A stretch of DNA of 64,000 nucleotides from Blasia pusilla (GCA_050084515.1 CM114274.1:21142001-21206000), one strand, 5' to 3'. Shown: positions 1 to 12,480, counted from the stretch's first letter. Translations and numbers: made by a program. Notes: generated by a model not told the origin, from the sequence alone.

Positions 1-985
1 AATTTTTTTGGCGTGAGGGCCCCTCCTCAGTTACAACGATTGCCTTAATCCAATCACGCATATCTTGCTCTTGTTTGCTTGGAGTGAGAGGTGTTGGTGC
101 CTACATCAAAGAAGCATACTTAATTGGCAGCACTTGGATCCACTACATTGTCCCATGTTGCACATAGAGGTGGCAGCCACAACTAGTCAATAGCTTGAAA
201 TAAGATCATATCAACCTCTTTCATGAGACAACCCTTAAGTAGAGATGTCTTGGGGGTGAGTTTTCCCACGTTGCCCCTTGCTCTCCATAGTAGTAGTTCA
301 TCCATTTAATTTGTTGCCGTCTTGCCATGATGAATTCATATGCCCTCCTCTATGGCTTTGTATGGTTTGCCATTATAACTCTTTGCCTGCCGTGGAGCTC
401 ATCTCTAGCAATTGATTCGTTCATGATCGATCCTCTCCATCTCTCTCTATAGTCTCTCATGCTCTTCAAACAACTTCCCCTTCAAAATAATAAATTCGGT
501 TTCCAAATCAAAAGTATGTTGGGAATTTTTTATTAAACTCTCTAGCTATGATAGACGAGACATGACTTCAATATTTTTCAGAGCATTCTCGCGATGAAAG
601 GTTATGGGAACAATGCCGTTATGAATAGGGAAATCAAAACTCCCTCTAGCCCATCAAAACTCATATTATAACCTATATTGAGGTCATTCGAAAAAACTCT
701 TGAGTCTTGAAAAGTCTCCTCCACTAACTAGACTCGCCCTTCATTTTCCTTTTGGTCATCAATTGATCTTCTCTCCGGTCAGCAGATTTATGCTCTATCC
801 CTCCAAAGAAGATGGTAGGCCTCTAAGGCTTCTCAATATCAACCATGCTAGTCTTGGCCTAACAACTCTCGTCGTGGTAGAAACGCCCCTTGCTCTCCTC
901 CATCTTGCCAAAAAGATGATGGTTGATGTTCATGTCCTGACTATAGGCCCATACTTCCAAAGTTTGGCAGAGTATAAACGCTTAG
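1..985. other. Intergenic sequence without a recognisable gene
   Basis: I see no conserved domain, RNA gene or complete mobile element here. The plus-strand open frame at 700-1110 is the antisense shadow of the coding-like minus-strand frame described next. Confidence 0.5.
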
Positions 986-1603
986 TCATTTTGACTGCAT
1001 CAGTGGGGATATTTCATCTTGTGCTCTTGGTCTCTTATCAATGCTTGAAGACTCGTCCTTCACATCACCATAATGAACCTCCACGCCCTTCATCAACTTT
1101 GCGACTTTGAGCTTGACAAATACCTTGCTCCCTAACTTCCTCTTATTTTCCAATAGGTCTTCATAACTTGCAAGATCATTGAGCAAGGCCCAATCCTTCT
1201 TCAACTCATCTTCTTCCACTTTCCTGGAAAATTCACCAATTGCACCATCCGGCCACTTGAACCGTGACTTCTTGAACTCTACTTGAAGAATATGTAGACC
1301 GACGACGTTCTCTAAGTGTGCCTTCAATTCATCTTAAGTGAAAAATATTGAGACCGTCTTCTTGTTCACCTTTGCGGGGGTTAGCCACCTTGGTGTATCG
1401 TGGGATTCTTCCCATCTTTTATCACCCTCTACGTCTCCTTTGATCAACTGCTTGCAAACATGATGGATTATTAGTCCAAGATGCCGCATTGGCCTGCTGC
1501 ACGTATTTCCCTTCCCTACTACATTGGGAAATAGCAATAATGTACCTTGAGGACTACAGTCTTTATGAGGCAACAAGTCCATCTTCAACTTGTCTTCTAC
1601 CAA
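986..1603 (-). pseudogene. Broken unidentified ORF, probably repeat-derived
   Basis: Two minus-strand frames, 1334-1603 and 986-1327, lie in the same phase and are separated only by a stop just after position 1328, so they read as one roughly 205-residue product with a nonsense codon. The downstream half is rich in Lys, Glu and Asp and looks like real protein (for example FKWPDGAIGEFSRKVEEDEL), followed by a stretch with LGSKVFVKLKVAKLMKGVEV. I do not recognise the family. Its neighbours are repeat fragments, including CACTA-derived sequence 700 bp away, so a transposon accessory protein is the simplest guess. A decayed host exon is also possible. Confidence 0.35.
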
Positions 1604-2180
1604 AAGCCAAAAGTAAAAGATCGTTACAAAAAGATTTCAATAATAGTGATACGATGACACACAATACATCCATGGATGAAACATCCGTGATCATTTACAA
1701 TCATCCAGAGTCACATATTCACATTTTTCAATCATGTATTACATTTCTCATGAAAAAATATCCAATCCTCCATAGAATTTATAGTCACACTATTGTGGTT
1801 ATAAAAATGCCATCACCATACACTCAATGAGCATATATGGATGATCTTAATCCCAAATCTACAATGTCTACACCTAATTTTTTGTATTCGCTCTTGTATA
1901 TGCAATAAGATACTCTAGGATTTCGCAATCAGAGGGGTTCATAGTTAATGCCCACTTTCAAATCCTTTCCAATACCTCTAACATCTAACATTTGCGTAGG
2001 CATCCCTGACATCACGGTTGTATGTCACATAGTTCAAATTTTTCACAATTATTCATGGGGCATAGAGTTCTATGGCTATACTTAAAAGGAAGATTCTTAG
2101 AGTCTATTGTCAACTTCGGTGCTCAAGGTTGCACGGACACGGAGAAGTCTTCAAACATGCCGCTTGGATACCCACGACCC

Positions 2181-2530
2181 CTATTTGAGAACGCCCCTCA
2201 ACCCACTAAGTCTGCTTGTAAGCTTGTCATGTAGACTTAGGCTGGATGAGCCCACAGTATGTAGGCCTGCAAGACGGACCGAGGGCCCGCACAAGGCCTG
2301 TGGCTGAGCGTGCCGTGAGCCCTCCCTTTCTTGTATGTCTTGAGATTCGACATACACTGTCTCCAAGTGAACACCTTGTTGGGCACAAAATGCACTTAAC
2401 CTCTGGGCCTCTTTAGCATCGACTTTCCAATTCCATGCCTTTGAAACTCTCGTAGACAATCTTTGCAATTCCAAGGTGTAGTCATGGAAACCATCCATAC
2501 TCCTCAAAATGTAGAGTTGTCTCGTCTATA
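2181..2530 (-). pseudogene. CACTA transposon fragment matching the 54.2-54.45 kb region
   Basis: Read on the minus strand this segment encodes MRSMDGFHDYTLELQRLS, then a stretch with KAWNWKVDAKEAQRLSAFCA. The same nucleotide order occurs on the plus strand at about 54230-54440, downstream of the TNP2/DUF4218 pseudogene, where the matching words include a SMDGFH-like peptide and the sequence around AAGTGCATTTT. The two copies have diverged but are clearly homologous. This identifies the segment as an orphan piece of a CACTA element of that family, inserted in opposite orientation. No transposase core lies beside it, so it cannot act alone. Confidence 0.6.
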
Positions 2531-3607
2531 ATCTAAGCTAGAAAAACAAGTTTGGCCATGCCTCTCTTGCAGCCATATTAAAGTCATTCTTTGAATTGAA
2601 TCTTTTCCTCTTGGCATTATCACTAAACTACATTCGGTTATCTCCCGCTTTCTATGACTCAACCCCACTAAACATATAGCTCGGAGGAAGAAGATAGGAA
2701 AATTTCATACTAAACCAACAAAAGAAATCTAAAGGTGGAGATTAAGAAGTACCCAAAAATATGACTATAACAATGGCTTGGTTAATATACACAAGCGTGA
2801 ATGATTGAACGAGGGATCTAGGTTTAGGATTTAGCACTCAAGGGAATAAGCTTAGTGATACCTCAATGCATGGAAGGAGGCAAGGCTCTCCAAGTCCTGG
2901 ACAACCGAGCCCAAAAGTGGGATTGCAACAAATGTACTAACCGACACACAAAGACACCGCGGTAAGAAGAGCAACCAAAAATCCTTCATGCCTACCACAC
3001 ATTGACGAGTAGGAGTTGCAAATAGGGATGGAAAAGGATCAACTGTTGTTGGGGGTCTCTGGCATGCAATAAAAGTCAATACTTGTGAAATCGGGTGGAG
3101 GCAGACAATTCACACGCACTCAAGGTATTCGACATACCTTGAGATAGTGCAAGAATAGATCCAATCATCCTTGGACATTGCATATGGCGGATTCAGTAAT
3201 AGCACACTAAAGATGGGAACGAGTCAAAGCTGGTGTGAACAATAATCGTCACATAAGTATGCAACTGAATCATCTCTTTTGGATATGAAAATTTTCCTCT
3301 TGCATACAAGAATGGATAGAAGTTGGGTCGCATTAACACTAATAGGTAGCTGAATTTGTGGAGACCGTCGCTGCACTCTCTGGTCACCCGTAATGACATT
3401 ACTCTTGGCACTCATATTGTGCATAGTGCTTGCATAAACCTACACAACAAAAAATTGGTAGCTAAGTACTCGTCCTCGCACGGAGAACGCAGAGAACCAT
3501 ACCGCGGGGTGTCGTGGCCCAACAATTAATAATTACTAGAGGAGTACCATGCTATTGATGAATTGTCAATAATGACTATAGGATACACATAAGCACCCAT
3601 ATTTATA

Positions 3608-3785
3608 TTATTATGGGAGAGTGGCTTCTTGATTTGCAAACATCTCTCTTGACACATGGCAACTGGGCAACAAGAAAATAATTTGAATTTATGTGCAACA
3701 TCATTAACCGCTTCCCTTCGCGTGCAATACACTAACTCTTCATACAATTTTTTATTTCCCTTACATGGCACGAGCACCTCAAATT
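3608..3785. repeat. Dispersed repeat, copy 1 (partner at 10.89-11.09 kb)
   Basis: This segment starts ATTATGGGAGAGTGGCTTCT and ends near CATGGCACGAGCACCTC. A second copy in the same orientation lies at about 10890-11095, starting ATTATGGGAGAGTGCCTTCT and ending CATGGCACGGGCACCTT, with a roughly 25-bp extra piece inside. Neither copy has obvious terminal inverted repeats or a conserved reading frame. The element class is unknown. Confidence 0.6.
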
Positions 3786-4139
3786 GGCCATCCACTCATG
3801 ATGGCCAATTTAACCATGTCCCATAGGGAGACAGAATTAGAAGACCTCAATAAAAATAAAAAGGGTGATGAAAAATAAATATAAAAAAAGGCCACAACCT
3901 TAAGGAGATGGGAGTGATCTCCTAGCCTACTAGCCTACTACTATCTGAAGCCATACTTCGCACATAAACCAGTACACCGCTACGCTTCGGAAATGGTAAG
4001 GCTGTGAGCACAACTGAATTGCGCGAAAGTTGTCCACCAAATCGACAATCGCGCGCTGCGCCGGGAAATGACAAGAAGATGAGGAGCGGAGTAACACTAG
4101 ATTGATTTTAAATCAGTCGGACGATCGGCTGTTTCGAAT

Positions 4140-4625
4140 CTAGCGAGATAGTGGCGAGGGAGGGGAGTATTGTCGCATTGGGATTACCAGGTCGTCTCTG
4201 TCAAAGAGCTGAAGAATTCCGGTAATCTTCGTCTTCTCTGCATTTTCTTCCAGAAATTCTCATTCCTTGTGCGTGGAGGGTGTTGCTTAGTTCTTGTACT
4301 TTTGTAAGTAGTGATCTGCAGTTTTCCCGTTTTGAGGATTACCTACGATTTGGATCTAAATTGCTAGATTCTGACTTCTCTCGCACGTTCTAGGGCTGAG
4401 TGGCGATTTATGTTTCAAGATCTCTGATGTTTGTGTGATAATATTGAGGGCATGCGTAATTTGCATTCAGATGATCATGGAAGCGGGACAAGCCTATACA
4501 CGAATTTTCCCTACAGGATTTGGTGAACTGTGGCCGTTGTGAGGATTGGCATCTTGGAAGAAAGTGAATGCGACCGGTCAGGATGTGTTACAGGCTTTGA
4601 AGTGAGTGCGGTCGATTGCTTAAAA
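4140..4625 (+). other. ALG8 5' leader with probable 5'-UTR intron
   Basis: A donor at 4222 (CCG|GTAATC) and an acceptor at 4516 (CCCTACAG|GA) would remove a 295-bp intron and join the leader to the exon carrying the ALG8 start. A stop in the ALG8 frame at 4524-4526 shows that coding cannot extend further upstream. The first ATG in that frame is at 4626. The transcription start is not visible, and no clear TATA box was found. The splice sites are inferred from consensus only. Confidence 0.45.
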
Positions 4626-7190
4626 ATGGGGACGTCAGGATGGCGCGATTTATTATGGATTGCATCAATGGCCACTTGCGTAAAGCTGTTAATGGTGCCT
4701 TCGTATCACAGCACTGATTTTGAAGTACATCGGCATTGGCTGGCCATTACCCACAGTCTTCCTCTCAAGGAATGGTACATGGATGAAACGAGTGAATGGA
4801 CCCTGGACTACCCCCCCTTCTTCGCTTGGTTCGAACGGTTCCTTGCAGTTTTTGCGAGTAGTGTGGACCCGAGGATGGTAGACCTCGTTAGCGGGCTCAA
4901 TTATGCGAGTTACTCTGCCATTTTGTTCCAAAGAGCAACTGTTATCATGGCAGACGGTGTGCTCTATTATGGTTTGTGGCAATTTGGTCGTAAACTTTCT
5001 GCACGGCAACAGAGGATAGTTTATGCCGCAGTGATACTCTCACCCGGTCTCTTGATGGTTGATCATATGCACTTCCAATACAACGGGTTTTTACTGGGGA
5101 TTTTGATGCTTTCACTCTCTTGTCTTAGAGATGGTAGAGACTTAATGGGGGGCTTGTGGTTTGCCGTCCTCGTTTGCTTCAAGCACTTGTTTGCCGTAGC
5201 AGGGCCCATCTACTTCGTCTACTTGCTTCGCCATTATTGCAGGGGTCCCTGGGGGTTAACGAACTTCTTAACATTGGGTTCGACAGTGCTATCCGTGGTG
5301 GTAGTTGCGTTCGGGCCTTTTGTCTACTACGACCAGGTCTATCTCGCAGCAACCTTCTCCGTCTACCAACTTAATTCTTGTCGTGTAGCTCAGTGTGAAT
5401 TTTCTGTCTTCAGTCTGGAATAGGCCAAGTTGGTCCGTGCCGTTTATCTTCAGAGGAACTAAATTTCGTTGCGAAATCTTCAACAACTGATTAGCACATT
5501 TAGGTGGGTGAAACCAATTCTCCTTGCAGGTGAAGGATGTCACACAGTTCTGGATTGAGTTTCACATTATCAAAGAGGTCGTGATGTATTGGGAGAGGAG
5601 AGCAAGCTTACTGTCTGATCTGATGTTTTGTAGGTCTTGTCTTGTGGACACGGCAGATGGGTCACGTTTTGAAGCGCTTATTTCCCTTTGGAAGGGGCTT
5701 ATGCCATGCTTATTGGGCACCTAATTTTTGGGCTCTTTACAACACCGCGGACAAAGTCTTAGCTGTCATATTCAGGAAATTGGGCATGGATCTTCGTACC
5801 GCGAAGGCTGGTATGACTGGTGGCCTTGTCGGTGATTTCTCTGGTCATGCTGTACTGCCACAGGTAATTATTCGTCCCTGATGTTGCAGTGAAGTTAACA
5901 GCTGAGTGTAATCCTTGATAGTAAAGGCCTGTAAGCCTGGATGCGGGCATTTCGGAGAAGCTCTTGCTCTCGGTAATTTTCTACTTCTGAATTATTGTGG
6001 AGTTGAAGTATTTCCTAGCTTGATTGTTCTTGTGGGGAATTGGCCAGATCACACCCACCGTAACAGCAGCAATGGTACTTTTGGCAATGCTACCGTGCTT
6101 GATCCGAATTTGGAGAAAGCCGAGGCAATCAGAGGTGGTGCAGTGGATTGCATATGGGTACACTTGTGGCTACATGTTTGGTTGGCATGTTCATGAGAAA
6201 GCCGCTCTTCACTTTGTGATTCCTTTGGGCTTATCTATTGCGGATAGTGTGGAAGCATCAGGAGACTTCCTCTTCATGTCTACAGGTAATGTTCTTGAGC
6301 GCTTCTGGTTGGGAGGAGAGGGTTTCCTGTACTTGGGTCCCCTGATTGCTGTTAGTGGTCATCAATATTGCAGATGCAAACATCTCGTGTGTTGGAGTCT
6401 AAGAAATGTTGTAGTACTAGGATGAGACCCTAGTATTTAAACTTTGACATCAAACTTAGTTCAGTGATGTTGGATCGAAGTGCTTTTATTCTGTGTGATT
6501 ACTTCTTCACGGCCTCTACAAGTGATTGTCGTTTTTTTTCCTGGCCATCTAGACTATCCAAGTGTCCTATGCACGTATGTGTTAATTACTCCCTTCTCCA
6601 CTCGTGGCAGAGACTGCACACTGGTTTCTAATACGTAATGGTGTATCTTTGTAGTAGGATATATCTTTCTCTTTGATAGTGGGCTGAGTCTAACCAGATC
6701 TTTTGGTAATTTCCGGTGACTGATAGACTCTTCTCGACCTTTTGTCCATGCAGTATCATATTATTCCTTATTCCCTCTGTTATTTGAGGTCAAAGAGTAT
6801 CCTGTTAAAGTACTCTTGCTCTTGCTACACACGTTTGCGCTGGCTATCCATCAATCTCACTATTTCCGAACCTTGTTCTCTGGCAAAATGGACAAAGTCA
6901 GAGAAGAAAATGTGGGACATGTTTTGGATACTACCGCGAAGTCTATAGCCTCCCATCAGTCTTATTTGAAGAATCACTCGATTATGCAAAAGTCTCAGAC
7001 TTTTGGAAGCTACAGAGTTCTCTTTTTATGGGGTCTTACTGTGGTGGAGTTGTATTCGCAGTTTCTGCACGGGGTTTTGTTCAATGACCGCCTTCCTTTT
7101 GTTCCTTTAATGCTGGTGTCAGTATACTGCGCAATAGGCCTCTTCTATGCTTGGGCTAAGCAGCTGAAATCAGTGCTATCAAAGGTCTAG
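4626..7190 (+). CDS. ALG8: ALG8, dolichyl-P-Glc:Glc1Man9GlcNAc2-PP-dolichol alpha-1,3-glucosyltransferase
   Basis: ALG8 adds the second glucose to the lipid-linked N-glycan precursor at the ER membrane, using dolichyl-phosphate glucose as donor. Four coding exons fit: 4626-5336, 5657-5863, 6048-6285 and 6754-7190. All introns are GT-AG with phases 0, 0 and 1, and together the exons encode 530 residues, the usual family length. Family hallmarks are in place: [18 protein letters not shown] at about residues 29-46, [16 protein letters not shown] at 55-70, [10 protein letters not shown] in exon 1, [17 protein letters not shown] at the start of exon 2, [12 protein letters not shown] in exon 3, and a hydrophobic multi-pass C-terminus containing [15 protein letters not shown]. 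The start is the first ATG after an in-frame stop at 4524; it gives the expected short cytosolic N-terminus. No frameshift or premature stop remains after splicing, so the gene looks functional. The related ALG6 is less likely because the residues around [10 protein letters not shown] match ALG8. Confidence 0.93.
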
Positions 7191-7427
7191 GTCTGGACTT
7201 TCATGTATATTCCATGGCACTTAAAAGGTTGTGAAATTCTCCAGCTGGGGTTTCCATCTAATCATAATGTTTGCATGTTTATCATTTGCATCACATCTGA
7301 GTATCGCCACTCATGAGTTTGTATCATTGGCTACTGAGTATAGTATCATATTTCAATTATCATAAAAGATTTTCACGCCCAAAATCAATTGATAATTTGT
7401 CAAATGATAGTGAAATGCGTTTAGGAA

Positions 7428-7505
7428 CTTCTGTTCTTACATTTGCAGACTCGGTCCACATTATTAACAGCTAGTGAATACTTGAAATTTTCGTAAGAAC
7501 AGAAG
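7428..7505. repeat. Inverted repeat 3' of ALG8
   Basis: CTTCTGTTCTTAC at 7428-7440 is followed by its exact reverse complement at 7493-7505, with a 52-nt loop. It lies about 240 bp after the ALG8 stop and may fall in its 3' UTR or be an old short insertion. No TSD is evident. Confidence 0.55.
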
Positions 7506-10500
7506 AGTTTAGGGATCATATTCTCCTTACTGTGCGTCTGATGACGAACAAAGGGAGAAAGTCCTTGAGCGTTGTGCAAATATAGAAAACGGGGATTGAG
7601 CTTTCCTTAGTTTTTTCCTTGAGGGAATTGGGTGAGCCAGTTGTAGTTTGGCTCCCAATGACATCATGTATAACATGTTTGAGGAAGGAAACTACTAAAG
7701 TTTATCCTTTAATGGCCCACCATCCAAAGTACCTATTCCGCTGGCTTGTCATTGTTACACCCTCAAGGTGTGCGTTTTTTATTGTCTATGGTTAATGTGG
7801 GAGACATGGGTTTGAATCATAGTTAAATGCTAGAATCACCTCTCTTATGAGAGACTCTTTCAAAAGGGACATGTCCAACCATTACACACCATGGTAAGTA
7901 GTACTTGTAATCTCCCAAATTCGAAAGTTTGTGTTGATGAGATTGACAAAGGCCTCACCCCACAGAAGTAGCAGGAATTGAGATTGAATTCACAAAGTTG
8001 ATAATGAAACTAAGAACTTATGTTTGTACATAAGCATCTAGAATAATGTTACTAGATGGTAAAGATGATAGTTTTCATTTAGTTAGTCTAGAAGGTTGAG
8101 TTTATTGTTCACAATGTGTCTCACTAGATTCGAGAGTGAAACCTTTGATGTTAGGGATGATGGTTCTCACAGATTTAGGTCTAATTCAGATTCATGTTGA
8201 ACTTTGTCCATTTTGCATTTAGCCCTTTCAAGGCGATGTCATTATGACACAATTTAAGAGCCTACGAGAGATAATAGCCATAGTAAGTAACATGTGGTAA
8301 ATGGTTTGGGCCAAGGCAATAGCTATCGATATCTAGTCTTAATTCTTGATTAATGGAATGATGCTATATATGATGGGATGAATGTTGGATTATCGGGAGG
8401 TGATAACTTTAATAATATGCCCAATAATTCAATTCGAAATAATTGGATCTTGGATTTCCCAAGCTATCCCCTCGTCTAGTACTTTAGTGACCTTGACATG
8501 ACGAACTTTAAATCATTAAATGGATAGTGTGAATTTGTATCTATCCAATCAAGATTCTTCGCCCTATTATTGGAATATACTTTGATAAGGAACTCTTGGC
8601 AACCATGTATTATTGTCACAAGAGACTTGGGAAATGTAGTCTTATATGAGTTCCACGTGAGAGTGAGATTCGCCTTCCAATGTCTTCTTAGACCCCAAAT
8701 TCACTTGTTTTGGGAGATTGAGTGGATCTTGAAAATCAATTAGAGCATTGGTCTCGTTCCTCAACATATACTTTAGAGAACACACCATTGTAAGATGACT
8801 ATTGAGCACCAGTGAAGATAAATGTATAGTAGGCTTGTGCATACATTGGATAAAAAATATTGTTGTTTCATTAGTACATTTCCTGTGTGTATGATGGAGG
8901 ATCTTGATCCCTAAACCCTAAACCCTTGATATAAGACTTATATGAGAGTACGACAAGTGTCACTAAATGTCTCTCAAATACACTTTTGGTCACAATTATT
9001 GGTGACATTGAAATATGAATTATTGGTTACTACTCGTAAGGGACCGTGCGATGCTCGTTCTTGTACATATACGCGCTCGGTCTTCAGATTATACATGTAT
9101 ATGCCCCGGGTTTGAAAAAAATGCCACGTGTCATATTTTGAAGATGTCGCCTTTTCATAATTGCTCCTCAGATTATGGTATAGATTGTATAAGGATCTGT
9201 GCATCCCACAATCCCTTACAAGCGATTACTAGTAATATAGATGGAGAGATGCTATCCTAAACTAAAGAAGATGGGATAAGGTTATACTAAATTACTAATA
9301 ATTGAGAATAATAATGTAATTCAAATTGATTACAACTCTAAGACATTGTTTTTACATATGTTATAGATCTCTTTTTTGTTGCCCATATTGTCATATGTCA
9401 TATAACCAAGACATGAGTTTCGCCTCATACCTGACATCAATGAGAGAGATGAGAGCAAGGGAGCGTAGTGGGATTTGCCACATGTATGACGACAATATCT
9501 TAATTATTGGAGGAAGCTCAACATCATGTTCTTGGTTAAGCAATGGACTTAAGTTTTTTGACATGGATTATCAACCTAGGAGTGGTTGAGAAAGATGAAA
9601 TGCAGTGCGGACATATCACTTCTCAATCACTTGATGATTTCCTTGCTTACCGAGGTAGATAGGGAGTGGTTGAGGAAAGGCTAGAGAAGATTGAGAGTAC
9701 AAAGGAGATTGTGAGAGACATCCATGGACTTCTTGGGATGTGATGGACGTATTCAAGGAGATCATAACCAATAGAGTTTGTGTGGTGCAAAGTCGTAATC
9801 ACTAAGGAGCAGCAAGAATGAGGATTTGATTGGCAATTGAAAATGGATGTGCGCTTGTGTTGCAAAGTTGCAACCAAACTTCTAGTCAAAGGATCCTATC
9901 CTAGTTTTGACGTAGACTTGAGAGCGTAGAAATGGACCTGGACTAGTGGAGATGTTGCATGAAGAGCATGCATAACATTGGCAAAAACACAAGGTAAACG
10001 TGGACAAGAAGTAGTTCATGTGAAGGGCTTGATGAAGAGAAGGTGAAAGTCCCACAAGAGCTTCTTCAACTAAGGGTGAAAATACAGCATATTATGCAAT
10101 TTATTGTGCCAAATTTTCACCCTGCAGAACTTGCACGCACAATATAAATAAAGAGGTGATGGACCTTAAACTCATATTGCAATAACTTGAAACATAATCA
10201 AGTTAATGTATGGGCCATTTGCAAGTTCTTCTTTCTCGAGAAGGAGTTCTCTATTGGGACAATTTTTTGAGATTTTTTTGACCAAGTGAAGATGGACCAA
10301 GATTTCTGAATTGATTATTCACAGATTTTCTTCAACATTCAATTGGAGGAGAAAATTATGTGAAGAAGCATCTCTCTTTCAATAGACAAGCTCAATTGAG
10401 GCTTCCTTAGTGGAAAAGTTCCTACATCCCTAAGCAAAACAAAGGATTTGATCAATGAGAAATATAGATTTATGATGCAACTCAAAGAGATTAAGCCTTG

Positions 10501-10889
10501 AATGGAGGACCTCGTGTAGATTTCAATGGTTGTTAAAAGTTTGATCTTGATAGACTCCCCTTGTGATTAATATAGGTTGATGCATACTCATGGATCTAGT
10601 GGTGAGTTTCTCATTTGAAAAATCAAATGGATATAACAATATTGGGCGACCCATATTCAAAATTTGATTTATTCTTCAAGAATGATGGAAACTTTGGTCT
10701 TTTTTAAGATCTACACCTATTATGAAGTCCAAACTTGATACAAGGGTTGCATCTATTACTCACAATCTAAAATCTAAGAATCTTACAAATATGAAAGAAT
10801 CAAAGAGATTAAAAGTTCATAAAACGAGCCCAATGAGGCTATTGAAGAGTCCAAGGAAGATGAAGTAAAATCCATAAATTATTCTCCCA
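7506..10889. other. Long AT-rich gene-free stretch
   Basis: No reading frame here has recognisable protein similarity, and none exceeds about 90 codons. The one small landmark is CCCTAAACCCTAAACCC at 8909-8925, about two and a half plant-type telomere units. It is too short to be called a telomeric array. Confidence 0.5.
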
Positions 10890-11095
10890 TTATTATGGGA
10901 GAGTGCCTTCTTGATTTGCAAACACCTCTCGGTTAGACATGTAGCAACTGGGCAGCAAGAAAATGTTTCATATGCTACGGGCAACAAGAAAAAAAAATTT
11001 GAATTTGTATGCTCCATCATTCATCTCTTGCTTTCCCAGACTATACACAAGCTCTTAAACACTTTTTTATTTCCGGTGCATGGCACGGGCACCTT
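10890..11095. repeat. Dispersed repeat, copy 2
   Basis: This is the second copy of the repeat at 3608-3785, in the same orientation. It has an extra internal segment around GTTTCATATGCTACGGGCAA. Class unknown. Confidence 0.6.
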
Positions 11096-11451
11096 ACTAG
11101 TATTTTTCTATTTAGAACCATTGATAAAATGTTGTAAACATCATCCCTTTGTTCACATAATATTCTTTTGTTGATAGTTCCAACTTAATTCAATCACTAA
11201 GGATCATTAAAATTCTTGTAGAAAAATTCCCAAGACCAAGATGATAGATAGGGTATCATGGTGGGAGATATAAACAAGCCCGCACGTCCCTCAAATTTCA
11301 GAAAGTTATATCAAGTGGAAGAGTAGGAGAGGAATTTTTTAATTCTCTTCGACATTAGAGAATAGTATGCAAGCTACTCCTGGATTGCATTTGGAATCTC
11401 CTAAAAATCATAAATCCACACCAAAGAAAGATAATGATGTAAGTTCAAATT

Positions 11452-11525
11452 TAATCTCTCGTGATAGTAAATCTTGATAATCATCTTTATAGATGATTTT
11501 AAAGATTTACTATCATGAGAGATTA
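11452..11525. repeat. Near-perfect foldback (MITE or small-RNA-type hairpin)
   Basis: The arms 11452-11475 and 11502-11525 are reverse complements at 23 of 24 positions, and the one difference would be a G-U pair in RNA. An inner pair, ATCATCT at 11480-11486 and AGATGAT at 11491-11497, continues the stem to a TTAT loop. The total length of 74 nt suits either a very short foldback MITE or a microRNA-like precursor. There is no evidence of transcription. Confidence 0.6.
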
Positions 11526-11955
11526 CATCATCACTTCAATATGACAGAAGCGAACCAAAAGGAAGCCTATATTCAAGGAAAGGATTATCCCTTGGTAAAG
11601 TACTATTTTCCGATTGCATTTGATCAGACAATGATTGTTAGGCATCCATTAAAATTTTGCATTTTGTAAGAGCCAACTTTTTAATGTTTAGGTGTGCATA
11701 AAATGACGTAGGTTCTAGGTCCTTAATTCAAGAAGACTTGTAATTTTCAACATTAGTTGTTTAGTTCAAATTAGAACTTAAAATTTGAACTTAAGTTCCA
11801 ATTTGAATAATATGATGTCTATATTTAAATAATGGATATATTGAAGTCGTGAAGATAAAAGTTCAACTGTATGAGTTCTTGAGGCAAACGTATTAATAAT
11901 GGCTTCATTGGGATATAAAGTCCTTATCTTCGTGTGTTTCTGCAAGAGTCCATTT

Positions 11956-12050
11956 TAAGGTTGGACAGAAACGGACATGTCCATACATGACCAAGGACAT
12001 GCAAAACCGGTCGCGAGCCCGGGTTCTTTTGGCACCCAGGTCGACCGCAC
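11956..12050 (+). repeat. Terminal-type segment related to the MITE family
   Basis: TAAGGTTGGACAGAAACGG followed by ACATGTCC resembles the MITE termini elsewhere in the window and is homologous to 22574-22650 (AAAGTTGCACAGAAATGG). In both places a GC-rich, GGGC-repeat body follows. It may be the left end of the hAT element whose transposase starts at 12.7 kb, but no matching right end was found. Confidence 0.35.
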
Positions 12051-12239
12051 GGCTCCACTCGTGGGAACAGGTGCGGGCTCCGATGCAAGGTGTGGGCCAT
12101 GCGCGGGCAATCAACGCGACGTGGGATATTGGTGGGCCTAATGCACGCGGCCGCGCAGGCTGAGGGCGGGCTCAGAGCAGGCCAGGCGGACTTGTGGGCT
12201 AAGTGCGGGTTGCACGCAAGCACGGAAGCGGGTTAAGGG

Positions 12240-12480
12240 CGGGCGTCACGCGGGCTCACACCAGGCTTTCGGGCAAAAGGCGGGCTAGGGGGCGGGTAAG
12301 GGATGGGCCTGCTGTGGGCTATGTGGGGAGGGGGCAGGCTGAGCGCGGGCGAGGCAGGCTAGGGGGCGGGTAAGGGATGGGCTTGTTGTGGGCTATGTGG
12401 GGAGGGGGCAGGCTGAGCGCGGGCAAGGCAGGCAAGGGGCGGGCGAGGCTGGGCTGGGCTGGGCTGGGCATGGGCAAGGC
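12240..12480 (+). repeat. G-rich tandem repeats with three G-quadruplex motifs
   Basis: A unit of about 74 bp occurs twice in tandem (about 12282-12355 and 12356-12429). Each copy carries four G-runs with short loops, at 12288-12307 and 12362-12381. A third block, GGGCTGGGCTGGGCTGGG, sits at 12451-12468. The strand asymmetry is strong and contrasts with the AT-rich surroundings. The proline-rich minus-strand frame across it is a translation of the repeats, not a gene. Confidence 0.75.

Noticed and set aside
4530-4625. Upstream extension of ALG8 from a GTG codon
   Set aside because: Nuclear plant genes start at ATG; the first in-frame ATG at 4626 gives the normal family N-terminus.
7538-7564. 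CTGATGA followed by GAAA and GTC, resembling a hammerhead ribozyme core
   Set aside because: The segment between CTGATGA and GAAA does not form stem II, and no flanking stems I and III are apparent.
8909-8925. Interstitial telomere array
   Set aside because: Only about two and a half units are present, within chance expectation for plant sequence.
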